Positions 1 to 8,362 of a stretch of DNA of 64,000 nucleotides are shown one piece after another. Where the stretch lies: assembly GCF_000381885.1 (NCBI RefSeq), contig NZ_KB907226.1, positions 1 to 64,000 on the forward strand. Reading direction: 5' to 3'. This DNA is from Actinomadura atramentaria DSM 43919. GTDB lineage: Bacteria > Actinomycetota > Actinomycetes > Streptosporangiales > Streptosporangiaceae. Every line of letters starts with the position of its first letter. Position 1 is the stretch's first letter. Below the pieces are notes generated by a model. The model ran no database searches. It had not been told where the DNA came from and worked only from the letters and a program-made list of their open reading frames with translations. Both the position numbers and the translations under genes were made by a program.

Positions 1-530
1 TCCACCGCGCCGTCCTGAACGACCCCGCGTTCGTCCCGGCCGACGACTCTCCCTTCACCGTCCACACCCGGTGGATCGAAACCGAGTACGACAACCGGAT
101 TCCGCCCTACGAGGGGATCGCCGGGCCGGCCGCGGAGCCGCCCGCGACCGAGCGGATCACCGTCCAGGTCGGCGGGCGGCGCGTCGAGGTCGTCCTGCCG
201 ACCGCGCTGACGGCCGTCGCCTCCGGAGCGCCGCAGGTGGGGGAGGCGGTGCTCGCGGGCGCCGTCGCGGCGCGGGGGCGGCGGCGCGGCGGGCCCGGCG
301 CGGCGCGGCCGTCCGGGGACGCGCTGGTCAGCCCGATGCAGGGGACGATCGTCAAGCTCGTCGTGGCGGACGGCGCGACCGTCGCGGCGGGCGACACCAT
401 CGTCGTCCTCGAAGCGATGAAGATGGAGCAGCCGCTCACCGCCCACAAGGCCGGGACGGTCACCGGCCTGAGCGCGGGCGTCGGCGACACCGTCGCGGGC
501 GGCGCGACCGTCTGCGAGATCCGGGACTGA
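1..530 (+). CDS. biotin carboxylase/BCCP subunit, C-terminal part (5' end outside window)
   Basis: This is the end of the alpha chain of an acyl-CoA carboxylase, which carboxylates a covalently bound biotin for transfer to acetyl- or propionyl-CoA. The frame is open from base 3, giving about 175 residues. The first part resembles the C-terminal domain of biotin carboxylase. A disordered linker follows, then a biotinyl domain with the motif EAMKM; the lysine to be biotinylated is encoded at 420-422. The gene ends just before a strong hairpin terminator, so it is the last gene of its operon. Which acyl-CoA is used cannot be told, because the beta chain is not in the window. Confidence 0.9.
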   Translation, partial: HRAVLNDPAFVPADDSPFTVHTRWIETEYDNRIPPYEGIAGPAAEPPATERITVQVGGRRVEVVLPTALTAVASGAPQVGEAVLAGAVAARGRRRGGPGAARPSGDALVSPMQGTIVKLVVADGATVAAGDTIVVLEAMKMEQPLTAHKAGTVTGLSAGVGDTVAGGATVCEIRD

Positions 531-540
531 CCCCGCGGCG

Positions 541-567
541 CCCCCGGCCGGACCGGCCGGGGGCGTT
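541..567 (+). terminator. rho-independent terminator after the biotin carboxylase gene
   Basis: A perfect 11-base inverted repeat (541-551 with 553-563) is followed by CGTTTTC. It lies 11 bases after the stop codon and separates the carboxylase from the aspartate-dehydrogenase-like operon. Confidence 0.85.
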
Positions 568-579
568 TTCGCTTGCCCA

Positions 580-642
580 GATACCTTGGTTCGGGAAATC
601 TCAGGTCGAAGGCAGTTGATACCTTGGGTTAGGATATCTTGG
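580..642 (+). promoter_or_regulatory. repeated GATACCTTG boxes upstream of the aspartate dehydrogenase operon
   Basis: GATACCTTGG occurs at 580-589 and 619-628, and the variant GATATCTTGG at 633-642. They lie in an AT-rich stretch just upstream of the GTG start at 664. The same nonamer occurs on the minus strand at 19446-19438, between the MarR gene and the divergent ABC transporter operon. I infer that these are binding sites for that MarR protein. No clear -35/-10 pair could be assigned here. Confidence 0.55.
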
Positions 643-663
643 AGCCAAGCTAAAGGGGGCGGT

Positions 664-1479
664 GTGGAGGACGACCGCACGGCGCCGCTGCGCGTCGGCG
701 TCATCGGGCACGGGGCGATCGGCGCGCGCGTCGCCGGGGCGCTGGCCGCCGGGGAGGTCCCCGGCGCGGTGCTCGCCGGGGTGCTGGTGCGCGGCTGCCG
801 GCCCGTCCCGGCGCGCGTGCGCGACCTGGCCGCGCTGACCGCCGCCGCCGACCTCGTCGTCGAGGCCGCCGGGCAGGACGCGCTGCGCGAGCACGGCCCG
901 GCCGTCCTCGCCGCGGGCCGCGACCTGCTCGCCGTCTCGGTCGGCGCGCTCGCCGACGACGACCTCGCCAAGGCCCTCGACCACGCGGGCCCCGGGACGC
1001 TCCTGCTCAGCCAGGGCGCGCTCGGCGGCCTCGACGTCGTCCGCGCCGCCGCCCGCTCGGGCCCGCTGGCGAACGTGACGCTGACCTCGACGAAGCGGTC
1101 CGCGTCCCTCGTCCAGCCGTGGATGGACGCCGGTCTCGCGGGACGGCTCACGGACGCGACGCCGGGGGACGCCCCGGTCACCGTGTTCGACGGGCCCGCC
1201 CGCGAGGCCGCCGTCCGCTTCCCGCGCAACGCCAACGTCGCCGCGACGCTCGCGCTCGCGGCGGGCGACTGGGACCGCGTCCGCGTCCGCCTCGTCGCGG
1301 ACCCCGGCACGCCGCTGACCCGGCACGTCGTGGAGTTCGCCGCGCCCGCCGGGGCCTATCGGTTCGACCTCGGCAACCTGCCCGATCCGGACAACCCCGC
1401 GACGAGCGGGCTCGTCGGGCACGCGGTGCTGCGGGCCGTCGCGGACCGCGTCCCCGCGTCCGGCTGGAGGTTCGTGTGA
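664..1479 (+). CDS. aspartate dehydrogenase-like protein (NadX/DUF108 family)
   Basis: This is a 271-residue NAD(P)-dependent dehydrogenase related to L-aspartate dehydrogenase, which deaminates aspartate to iminoaspartate. A Rossmann motif GHGAIG lies at residues 15-20, and the C-terminal half has the NPATSG-type motif of the DUF108 domain. Length is normal for the family (about 265-270). The GTG at 664 is chosen because AAAGGGGG (652-658) lies just upstream and the Rossmann fold starts about ten residues later. The stop overlaps the next start (GTGA). The operon has no nadA or nadB, and it carries a hydrolase and a cupin, so a catabolic role on another amino acid-like substrate is as likely as NAD synthesis. 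Confidence 0.75.
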   Translation: MEDDRTAPLRVGVIGHGAIGARVAGALAAGEVPGAVLAGVLVRGCRPVPARVRDLAALTAAADLVVEAAGQDALREHGPAVLAAGRDLLAVSVGALADDDLAKALDHAGPGTLLLSQGALGGLDVVRAAARSGPLANVTLTSTKRSASLVQPWMDAGLAGRLTDATPGDAPVTVFDGPAREAAVRFPRNANVAATLALAAGDWDRVRVRLVADPGTPLTRHVVEFAAPAGAYRFDLGNLPDPDNPATSGLVGHAVLRAVADRVPASGWRFV

Positions 1480-2267
1480 ACGTCCTGCCCTCCGGAATCG
1501 CCGTCGCGGACACCGGCGGCGACCTGCCGCCCGTCCTGTGCCTGCACGGCATCGGGTCCAGCTCGGCCGCGTTCGCGGGACTCGCGCGCGAACTGTCCGA
1601 CCGGCTGCGGATCATCGCCTGGGACGCGCCCGGCTACGCCGCGTCCGCCGACCCGCCCGCCGCGCCCGGCATGGACGGGTACGCCGACGCGGCCGCCGGA
1701 GTCCTGGACGCGCTGGGACTGGAACGTTCCCTGGTGCTCGGCGTGTCGTTCGGCGGCGTCATCGCGACCCGGCTCGCGCTGCGGCACCCCGACCGGGTGA
1801 CCGCGCTCGTCCTCGCGGACTCGACGCGCGGCTCCGGGGCCTCGCCGGACGGCGGCGCGGCGATGCGCGCGCGGGGCGCGGAACTCGCCGCGTCCGACCC
1901 CGCCGACTTCGCGCGGCGGCGCGCGCCCCGGCTCCTGTCGGCCGCCGCGCCGCCCGAGGCCGTCGAGGCCGTCGCCGACGCCATGCGCGCCGCGATCCGG
2001 CTGCCCGGCTACGGCCACGCCGCGCGCGCGATGGCCGACACCGACCACGGGCCGCGCCTCGGCGAGGTCGCCGTGCCCACCCTCGTCGTCGTCGGCTCCG
2101 CCGACGTCGTCTGCCCGCCCGCCGAGAGCCGCCGCCTCGCCGCCGGAATCCCCGGCGCGCGGTACGCCGAGATCCCCGGCGCCGGACACCTGGCCAACCA
2201 GGAGCGGCCCGCCGCGTTCGCGGCGGCCGTCGCGGATTTCCTCACCTCCCACCACAGCAAGGAGTGA
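1476..2267 (+). CDS. alpha/beta-fold hydrolase
   Basis: This 263-residue serine hydrolase has the canonical fold: oxyanion motif LHGIG near residue 24, nucleophile Ser91 in GVSFG, acid Asp210 in the GSAD segment, and His238 in GAGHLAN. No signal peptide is visible, so it should be cytoplasmic. The GTG start overlaps the previous stop by four bases and has GGAGG five bases upstream, so it is translationally coupled to the dehydrogenase. Family members include ring-cleavage product hydrolases and esterases; the substrate cannot be read from the sequence. The neighbouring cupin and dehydrogenase favour a catabolic step. Confidence 0.8.
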   Translation: MNVLPSGIAVADTGGDLPPVLCLHGIGSSSAAFAGLARELSDRLRIIAWDAPGYAASADPPAAPGMDGYADAAAGVLDALGLERSLVLGVSFGGVIATRLALRHPDRVTALVLADSTRGSGASPDGGAAMRARGAELAASDPADFARRRAPRLLSAAAPPEAVEAVADAMRAAIRLPGYGHAARAMADTDHGPRLGEVAVPTLVVVGSADVVCPPAESRRLAAGIPGARYAEIPGAGHLANQERPAAFAAAVADFLTSHHSKE

Positions 2268-2269
2268 CC

Positions 2270-2782
2270 GTGTCGAACGTTGACTTCTCCGACCTCGACG
2301 CCCTGATCGACTCGTGCATCGCGAGCCGCGAGAGCCGCCGGGAGGACTGGGACACCCTGGCCTTCCAGGCCAAGGCGGGCGAGCAGTTCCGGCGCGCGCA
2401 GATCCGCTACGTCGGGTCCGGCGCGACCGGGAACCACGAGGGCGACTCGCGGATTCTGCCGTCCGGCGGGTTCACCTTCTCCAACATGCGGCTGCCCGTG
2501 GGCGGCGAGGGGCCCGAGCACACCCACCACGACGTCGAAGAGGCGTTCTTCGTGCTGGAGGGCCAGCTCGAGGTCACCGTCCACGACGTGGAGGACGGCA
2601 CCAAGACCGCCAGCCGCGTCCTCGGCTACCGCGACCTGATCCGGGTTCCGGCGGGGGTGCCGCGCAGCCTGAAGAACGTCGGGGACACCGACGCGCTGTT
2701 CTGCGTGATCATCGGCACGCAGAAGCCGCAGCTCCCGACGTACCCGGAGACGTCTCCGATGCACGGGGTCACGCGCGACTGA
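2270..2782 (+). CDS. cupin-domain protein
   Basis: This 170-residue protein has a single cupin barrel. The first metal-binding motif is seen as H84, H86 and H87 followed by acidic residues (GPEHTHHDVEEAFF), then a glycine-rich turn (LEGQLEV). The second motif is weak: the usual histidine is replaced in PAGVPRSLKN, so metal binding may be atypical. The GTG start is two bases after the hydrolase stop, with AAGGAG upstream, and the gene closes the operon before a strong terminator. It could be a small isomerase or dioxygenase or a non-catalytic binding protein; I cannot say which. Confidence 0.75.
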   Translation: MSNVDFSDLDALIDSCIASRESRREDWDTLAFQAKAGEQFRRAQIRYVGSGATGNHEGDSRILPSGGFTFSNMRLPVGGEGPEHTHHDVEEAFFVLEGQLEVTVHDVEDGTKTASRVLGYRDLIRVPAGVPRSLKNVGDTDALFCVIIGTQKPQLPTYPETSPMHGVTRD

Positions 2783-2792
2783 GGCCGGGCCG

Positions 2793-2824
2793 GGGGAGCG
2801 CCCGGCCGGGCGCTCCCCTTGTTG
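2793..2824 (+). terminator. rho-independent terminator after the cupin gene
   Basis: GGGGAGCGCCC (2793-2803) pairs perfectly with 2808-2818 around a GGCC loop and is followed by TTGTTG. It ends the 664-2782 operon. Confidence 0.85.
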
Positions 2825-2885
2825 CCTAGCGCTTGCTTGGTTGCGGCGTTAGCCTCTGGGTCAGCCCCGCTGAACCGGAGGAGCG

Positions 2886-3563
2886 ATGACGTACGACGTC
2901 CTCGGCACGGCCGTCACCCTGCCCGTGCGGGTCCGCGACGCGTCGGCGGCCACGGTGTTCTACGACGTGGCCGCCGACGCCGCGCGCCGCCTGGCCCCGC
3001 CCGGCTTCGCGGTGACCGAGACAGCGCCGGGCCGCACCCAGTTCGTCCTGGCGCTGATCGACTACCGCGACAACGACCTGGGCGACTACCGCGAGATCGG
3101 GACGATCCTGTTCGTCCGCCCGGAGAACGGCGGGCCGGACGGCACCTTCATCACCCACCTGCCGGTGGATCGGGAGTTCACCTGCGTCGCGGGGAACCGG
3201 ATCTGGGGTTATCCCAAGACCGTCGAGCGCATCGACGTCGAGCAGACCCCGACCACGTCGCGCTGGACGCTGACGATGGACGGCGTCCGCGCCCTCGACA
3301 TCGCCGTCCCGCGCGGCGGCGACGGCGAACTGCCCCCGACGCCGATGGCGTCCTACACGCTCCGCGACGGCCGCCCGCACGCGACGTCCTTCACCCAGGG
3401 CGGGACGGGCGTCGGTTTCGGCGACGGGTCGGGCGTGGCGCTGTCCCTCGGCGACCATCCGCTGGCCGCCGAACTCGCGTCGCTCGGCCTCCCGAAGCGC
3501 CCGGCGTCGACCATGTGGATCGAGAACATGCGGGGCTCCTTCGAAGAACCCCGCCCCCTCTGA
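2886..3563 (+). CDS. acetoacetate decarboxylase family protein
   Basis: This 225-residue protein belongs to the acetoacetate decarboxylase (ADC) superfamily. The motif WGYPK places Lys111 where clostridial ADC has its Schiff-base lysine, Lys115. Several superfamily members decarboxylate or hydrate other keto acids, so the substrate is open. The start is certain: GGAGGAGCG lies directly before the ATG. The gene stands alone, after the cupin terminator and before a 289-base gap in which I see nothing. It fits the surrounding catabolic genes but does not share an obvious operon with them. Confidence 0.8.
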   Translation: MTYDVLGTAVTLPVRVRDASAATVFYDVAADAARRLAPPGFAVTETAPGRTQFVLALIDYRDNDLGDYREIGTILFVRPENGGPDGTFITHLPVDREFTCVAGNRIWGYPKTVERIDVEQTPTTSRWTLTMDGVRALDIAVPRGGDGELPPTPMASYTLRDGRPHATSFTQGGTGVGFGDGSGVALSLGDHPLAAELASLGLPKRPASTMWIENMRGSFEEPRPL

Positions 3564-3852
3564 CCGAACGCGCCCCGCCCACCCGATACGGCCGCCCGGC
3601 CGCTCGCCTGGCGGCTCGCGGCCGTGCGGGTGTTGCGCTCGGACTCCACGCGAGCGCACCAGCGCGACAACGCGGGCGCGCGGCGGACGTTCAACGCGCG
3701 CCGGGCTTTGTGGGCGCGCGGCAGCATGGGCGCGCCAGTCGCTGGGGCGTGTGCGCGGCGCTGCGGGAAGGCATTGGGCGGAAACGCCGCTGCGCTGCCA
3801 TGCGCGCGGTGGCGGCGCGTGGCAGAGCAGCGGCGGCTTGGACGGGAGGGAG

Positions 3853-4212
3853 TCACTCGTCGTTGTGGGGTTCCGGTTTCAGGGGGTCGTGGCCCAGGTC
3901 CATCAGGGAGTGGCGCCAGTGCTCGTTGGCCGCGCCGCGGCCGGGCGGGTTGGCGCGCAGGTCCTGGACGCGGGCGACGACGTCGCGCATGACCTCGGCG
4001 TCCTCGTCGGTGAGGTCCATCTTGCGCTTGCGCAGGATCAGGGCGACGTGGCGGCCGAGGTCGGGGACGCCGGAGTCGGGCTCGGCGGGGAGCGCGTCGG
4101 TGCCCGAGGCTTCGGTGAGCAGCCACTCCCGCAGCTCCTCCGACGTCATGTTGACCTCGGCGTGGAACACGTCCCACAGCTCCTCGACGTCCGGGGCGAT
4201 CCGGTCCTTCAC
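3853..4212 (-). CDS. DUF3140 domain-containing protein
   Basis: This 119-residue soluble protein resembles the actinobacterial DUF3140 family of unknown function. The core includes the stretch VNMTSEELREWLLTEASG, then a charged helical region (RKRKMDLTDEDAEVMRDVV), and it ends HDPLKPEPHNDE. The GTG at 4212 is chosen because AAGGAGG lies just upstream and family members begin close to the PDVEELW segment; a longer frame upstream reads as low-complexity. It is transcribed divergently from the FAD/Fe-S oxidoreductase, with a 139-base shared promoter region. Confidence 0.7.
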   Translation of the reverse strand: MKDRIAPDVEELWDVFHAEVNMTSEELREWLLTEASGTDALPAEPDSGVPDLGRHVALILRKRKMDLTDEDAEVMRDVVARVQDLRANPPGRGAANEHWRHSLMDLGHDPLKPEPHNDE

Positions 4213-4351
4213 GATGGCCTCCTTGTCCGGCTTCTCCACCTGTTCCCGGTCTGCGCCCGCGCAGTGCCGGGCGCGGGCCAAAGACTCTTGGCGGCGCCTT
4301 TCCCCAACGGATGCCCGGTTCACTCGAAGATGTCGGGGTAAGCGCGCCGAT

Positions 4352-7258
4352 ATGGAGACGCTGGAGCGCGCGCTGCGGGCGAGGGTGGACGGGGAGGTGC
4401 GGTTCGACGCGGGATCGCGGGCGATGTACGCCCACGACGCGTCGAACTACCGGTGGCCGCCGGTGGGGGTGGTGGTCCCGAGGACGGTCGACGCCGGTGC
4501 GGAGGCGGTGGCGGTGTGCCGGGAGCAGGGCGTCCCGGTGCTTTCGCGCGGCGGCGGGACGAGCCTGGCCGGGCAGTGCTGCAACACGGCCGTCGTCCTC
4601 GACTGGTCGAAGTACTGCACGCGCCTGGTGGAGCTGGACCAGGAGGCGAACACGGCGATCGTCGAGCCCGGCGCGTGCCTGGACGACCTCAACGCCGCGC
4701 TGGAGCCGCACGGCCTGACCGTCGGCCCGCGCCCGTCCACGCACGCGACCTGCACGATCGGCGGAATGATCGGCAACGACTCGTGCGGCGCGACCGCGCA
4801 GGCGTACGGCCGCATGACCGCCTCGGTGCTGCGCCTGGAGATCCTGACCTACGACGGCGTCCGGACGTGGGTCGGCCCGACCGACGACGCCGAGTACGCC
4901 CGCGTCCTGGGCGAGGGCGGCCGCCGCGCCGAGATCTACCGCGACCTGCGGGAACTCCGCGACGACGGCATGGCCCTCCTGCGCACGCGCTATCCGAACA
5001 TCCCGCGGCGCGTCTCCGGCTACAGCCTGGACGAGCTGCTGCCGGAGAAGGGCTTCAACGTCGCGCGCGCCCTCGTCGGCTCCGAGGGGACGCTGGTCAC
5101 GGTCCTGCGCGCGGAGATCCGCGTCTTCGAGCGCCCCGCCGCGCGCACGCTCGTCGTCCTCGGCTACGACGACATCGCGACCGCCGCCGACGCCGTCCCG
5201 GCCGTCGCCGAGCACGAGCCGCTGGCGCTGGAGGGCCTGGACAACGAGCTGGTGGAGCTGGCCCGCGCGGACCACCTGATGAGCACGGACGTCCGCCACC
5301 AGCTCCCCAAGGGTTCGGGCTGGCTGATGGTCCGCTTCGGCGGGAAGTCGCAGGACGAGGCCGACCGCCGCGCCGACGACCTGCTCAAGGCGCTCGCGCT
5401 GTCGGACCACTCGCCGCGCGTCCAGTACCAGGACGATCCGGGCAGCGAGGAGAAGCTGTGGAAGGTCCGCGAGGCGGGCCTGGGCGCGACCGCCTATCCG
5501 CCCGGCGAGCCGGACACGCACGAGGGCTGGGAGGACGCGGCCGTCCCGCCCGACCGGCTCGGCGACTACCTGCGCGACTTCCGGAAGCTGGTGGACGGGT
5601 TCGGTTACGCGCCCGTCTCCCTGTACGGGCATTTCGGGCAGGGCTGCGTCCACACCCGCATCCCCTTCGACCTTTCCGACGACGCCGGGGTCGCGAAGTA
5701 CCGCGACTTCGTCCGCCGCGCGGCGCAGCTCGTCGTGGACCACGGCGGTTCGCTGTCGGGCGAGCACGGCGACGGCCAGTCCCGGGCCGAACTCCTGCCG
5801 CTCATGTTCGGCGACGACATGGTCGACCTGTTCGGCCGCTTCAAGGCCGTCTTCGACCCGGACGACCGCATGAACCCCGGCAAGGTCAGCACGCCCGGGC
5901 GGAAGTCGAAACCCGAGGGCATCACCCAGAACCTCGACCGGCGCGGCTACCACCCGGCCGAACCCGCCACCCATTTCGACTACCCGCACGACCACCACCG
6001 GTTCGCGCACGCCGCCGAGCGCTGCGTCGGGATCGGGAACTGCCGGACGTCCTCGGGCGGCGTGATGTGCCCGAGCTACCGCGTCACCGGCGAGGAGAAG
6101 CACGCGACGCGCGGCCGCGCGCGGCTGCTGAACGAGATGATGCGCGGGGAGGTCATCCGGGACGGCTGGCGCTCCGACGACGTCGCGGACGCCCTGGACC
6201 TCTGCCTGGCCTGCAAGGGCTGCAAGCAGGACTGCCCGGTCGGCGTGGACATGGCCACCTACAAGGCCGAGTTCCTGTCGCACCACTACGCGGGGCGCGT
6301 CCGGCCCGCCGCGCACTACGCGATGGGCTGGCTGCCGCTGTGGGCGGGCCTGGCCGCCGCGGCGCCGCGCGCCGCGAACACGCTCGCGCACGCGCCGGGC
6401 CTGGCGCGGCTGGTGAAGGCGGCGGGCGGCGTGGACCGCCGCCGCGACCTGCCGCACTTCGCCCGGCGGCGGTTCGCGGACTGGTTCCGCGACCGCGAGC
6501 CCGCCGGGACGGGCTGGCGCGGCCCGGTCGTCCTGTGGCCGGACACGTTCACCGACAACTTCCACCCCGAGTCGGGGAAAGCCGCCGTCGAAGTGCTGGA
6601 GAAGGCCGGGTTCCGGGTGGAATCACCGCCGCAGCCGTCACCGCTGGGGACCGCGACGAGCGGCCTGTGCTGCGGCCTCACCTGGATCTCCACCGGCCAG
6701 CTCGACGTCGCCGACCGCGTCCTGCGCCGCACCGCGCGGGCGCTCGCGCCCCGGCTGCGCGCGGGCGAGGAGATCGTCGTCCTCGAACCGAGCTGCGCGG
6801 CGGTGTTCCGCTCCGACGCGCCCGACCTGATCAGCGACGGCGAGGAGGCCGAGACGATCCGGCTGCTCCGCGACCGGACGAAGACGCTCGCGGAACTGCT
6901 CAACGCCCACGACGTCCCGGTGAGCGGCGGCGAGAAGATCAAGGCCCTCGCCCAGCCGCACTGCCACCACCACGCGATCATGGGCTTCGACGCCGACCGG
7001 GAGCTGCTCGCCCGCGCCGGGGTGGACGCGGACGTCCTCGACGTGGGCTGCTGCGGCCTCGCCGGGAACTTCGGCTTCGAGCGCGGCCACTACGACGTGT
7101 CGGTCGGCGCGGCCGAACTCGGCCTGTGGCCCGCCGTCCGCGGCGCCGACCCGGGCACCGAGGTCCTGGCGGACGGCTTCTCCTGCCGCACGCAGATCGA
7201 GGCGGGCACCGACGCCGCCCCGCGCCACCTCGCCGAACTGCTCCGGGAGCTGATGTGA
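4352..7258 (+). CDS. FAD-linked and Fe-S-binding oxidoreductase (GlcD/GlcF-type fusion)
   Basis: This 968-residue fusion joins a D-lactate/glycolate-type FAD dehydrogenase to an Fe-S electron-transfer subunit. Residues about 35-500 form the PCMH-type FAD domain (RGGGTSLAGQ, IGGMIGNDSCGA) and its oxidase C-domain. Two ferredoxin-like clusters follow: cysteines from residue 558 (CVGIGNC) and from residue 618 (CLACKGCKQDCPVG). The C-terminal third carries the CCG-type cysteine-rich motifs (LCCGLTW, EPSCAAVF, CCGLAGNFG). Such enzymes oxidise D-2-hydroxyacids and pass electrons to the quinone pool or a soluble carrier. No membrane segment is seen. The stop overlaps the next gene (GTGA), so the pair is co-translated and the enolase-family product may feed this enzyme. 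Confidence 0.85.
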   Translation: METLERALRARVDGEVRFDAGSRAMYAHDASNYRWPPVGVVVPRTVDAGAEAVAVCREQGVPVLSRGGGTSLAGQCCNTAVVLDWSKYCTRLVELDQEANTAIVEPGACLDDLNAALEPHGLTVGPRPSTHATCTIGGMIGNDSCGATAQAYGRMTASVLRLEILTYDGVRTWVGPTDDAEYARVLGEGGRRAEIYRDLRELRDDGMALLRTRYPNIPRRVSGYSLDELLPEKGFNVARALVGSEGTLVTVLRAEIRVFERPAARTLVVLGYDDIATAADAVPAVAEHEPLALEGLDNELVELARADHLMSTDVRHQLPKGSGWLMVRFGGKSQDEADRRADDLLKALALSDHSPRVQYQDDPGSEEKLWKVREAGLGATAYPPGEPDTHEGWEDAAVPPDRLGDYLRDFRKLVDGFGYAPVSLYGHFGQGCVHTRIPFDLSDDAGVAKYRDFVRRAAQLVVDHGGSLSGEHGDGQSRAELLPLMFGDDMVDLFGRFKAVFDPDDRMNPGKVSTPGRKSKPEGITQNLDRRGYHPAEPATHFDYPHDHHRFAHAAERCVGIGNCRTSSGGVMCPSYRVTGEEKHATRGRARLLNEMMRGEVIRDGWRSDDVADALDLCLACKGCKQDCPVGVDMATYKAEFLSHHYAGRVRPAAHYAMGWLPLWAGLAAAAPRAANTLAHAPGLARLVKAAGGVDRRRDLPHFARRRFADWFRDREPAGTGWRGPVVLWPDTFTDNFHPESGKAAVEVLEKAGFRVESPPQPSPLGTATSGLCCGLTWISTGQLDVADRVLRRTARALAPRLRAGEEIVVLEPSCAAVFRSDAPDLISDGEEAETIRLLRDRTKTLAELLNAHDVPVSGGEKIKALAQPHCHHHAIMGFDADRELLARAGVDADVLDVGCCGLAGNFGFERGHYDVSVGAAELGLWPAVRGADPGTEVLADGFSCRTQIEAGTDAAPRHLAELLRELM

Positions 7259-8340
7259 CGCCCGTGACGGCGCTGACGTCCGCCGCGTACACGGTCCCGA
7301 CCGACGCGCCCGAGGCGGACGGCACGCTCTCCTGGACGGAGACGACGCTCGTCCTCGTCACCGCCGAGGCCGGCGGCGAGACCGGCATCGGCTGGACGTA
7401 CGGCCCCGCCGCCTGCGCCGCGATCGTGGACGACCTGCTCGCGGCGGAGGTCACCGGCCGCGACGCGCTCGCGACCGCCGCGTCCCACGAGGCGATGTGC
7501 CGCGCCCTGCGCAACGCGGGCCGCCCCGGAATCGGCGCGATGGCGCTGTCCGCCGTGGACTGCGCGCTCTGGGACCTGCACGCGCGGCTGCTCGACGTGC
7601 CGCTGCACCGGCTGCTCGGCGCGGACCCGGACGCGTCCGTCCGCGTCTACGGCTCCGGCGGCTTCACCACCTACGACGACGCCCGCACGCGCGCCCAGCT
7701 CGAAGGCTGGCTGGCCCGCGGCATGACGGCCGTCAAGATCAAGATCGGCGAGGCGCGCGGCACCCGGCAGGACCGAGATCTGGAACGGCTCCGCCTCGCC
7801 GCCGACGTGCTCGCGGGCCGCGCCGAGCTGTACGCCGACGCCAACGGCGCCTACGACGCGCCCGCCGCGATCCGCGTCGCCGCCGAGGCGCCGCCGCTCG
7901 GCTGGTTCGAGGAACCCGTCTCGTCCGACGACCTGGACGGCCTGCGCCGGGTCCGCGCCGCCGTCGACTGCCCGGTCGCGGCGGGGGAGTACGGCTACGA
8001 CCTGCCCTACTTCGAGCGGCTGCTGGACGCGATCGACGCCCCGCAGGCCGACGTCACCCGTGTCGGCGGCGTCACCGAGTTCCTGCGCGTCGGCGCGCTC
8101 GCCCGCGCCCGCAACCGCGAGCTGTCCGCGCACTGCGCGCCGAACCTGCACGCCGCCGTCCTCGCCGCGCTGCCCAACGCGCGGCACATCGAGTGGTTCC
8201 ACGACCACGAGCGCGTCGAGGGCCTGCTGTTCGACGGCGCGCTGACCGTCGCGGACGGCGAGGTCCGGCCCCGCGCCGACGCGCCCGGCCACGGCCTGCG
8301 GCTGCGCGGCGCCGACGCCGAGCGGTACCGGACGCGCTGA
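7255..8340 (+). CDS. mandelate racemase/muconate lactonizing enzyme family protein
   Basis: This 361-residue member of the enolase superfamily has all main catalytic landmarks: the K-x-K pair at Lys161/Lys163 (AVKIKIG), a metal ligand at Asp195 (DANG), the EEP motif near residue 220, and a GEYGYD segment. The late motif SAHCAPNLHA resembles mandelate-racemase-type members that supply a C-terminal base. These enzymes abstract the proton next to a carboxylate, as in sugar-acid dehydration or racemisation. The GTG at 7255 overlaps the upstream stop; a second GTG at 7264 is possible. The adjacent hydroxyacid dehydrogenase suggests a sugar-acid or hydroxyacid route, but this is inference. Confidence 0.85.
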   Translation: MTPVTALTSAAYTVPTDAPEADGTLSWTETTLVLVTAEAGGETGIGWTYGPAACAAIVDDLLAAEVTGRDALATAASHEAMCRALRNAGRPGIGAMALSAVDCALWDLHARLLDVPLHRLLGADPDASVRVYGSGGFTTYDDARTRAQLEGWLARGMTAVKIKIGEARGTRQDRDLERLRLAADVLAGRAELYADANGAYDAPAAIRVAAEAPPLGWFEEPVSSDDLDGLRRVRAAVDCPVAAGEYGYDLPYFERLLDAIDAPQADVTRVGGVTEFLRVGALARARNRELSAHCAPNLHAAVLAALPNARHIEWFHDHERVEGLLFDGALTVADGEVRPRADAPGHGLRLRGADAERYRTR

Positions 8341-8362
8341 CCGCGCCCGGCACCGCGACCGC

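Noticed and set aside
3353..6565. A 1070-codon open frame on the minus strand opposite the FAD/Fe-S gene
   Set aside because: It mirrors a well-supported gene on the plus strand, is Arg/Gly/Ala-rich without any family motif, and arises because reverse frames of GC-rich codons rarely contain stops.
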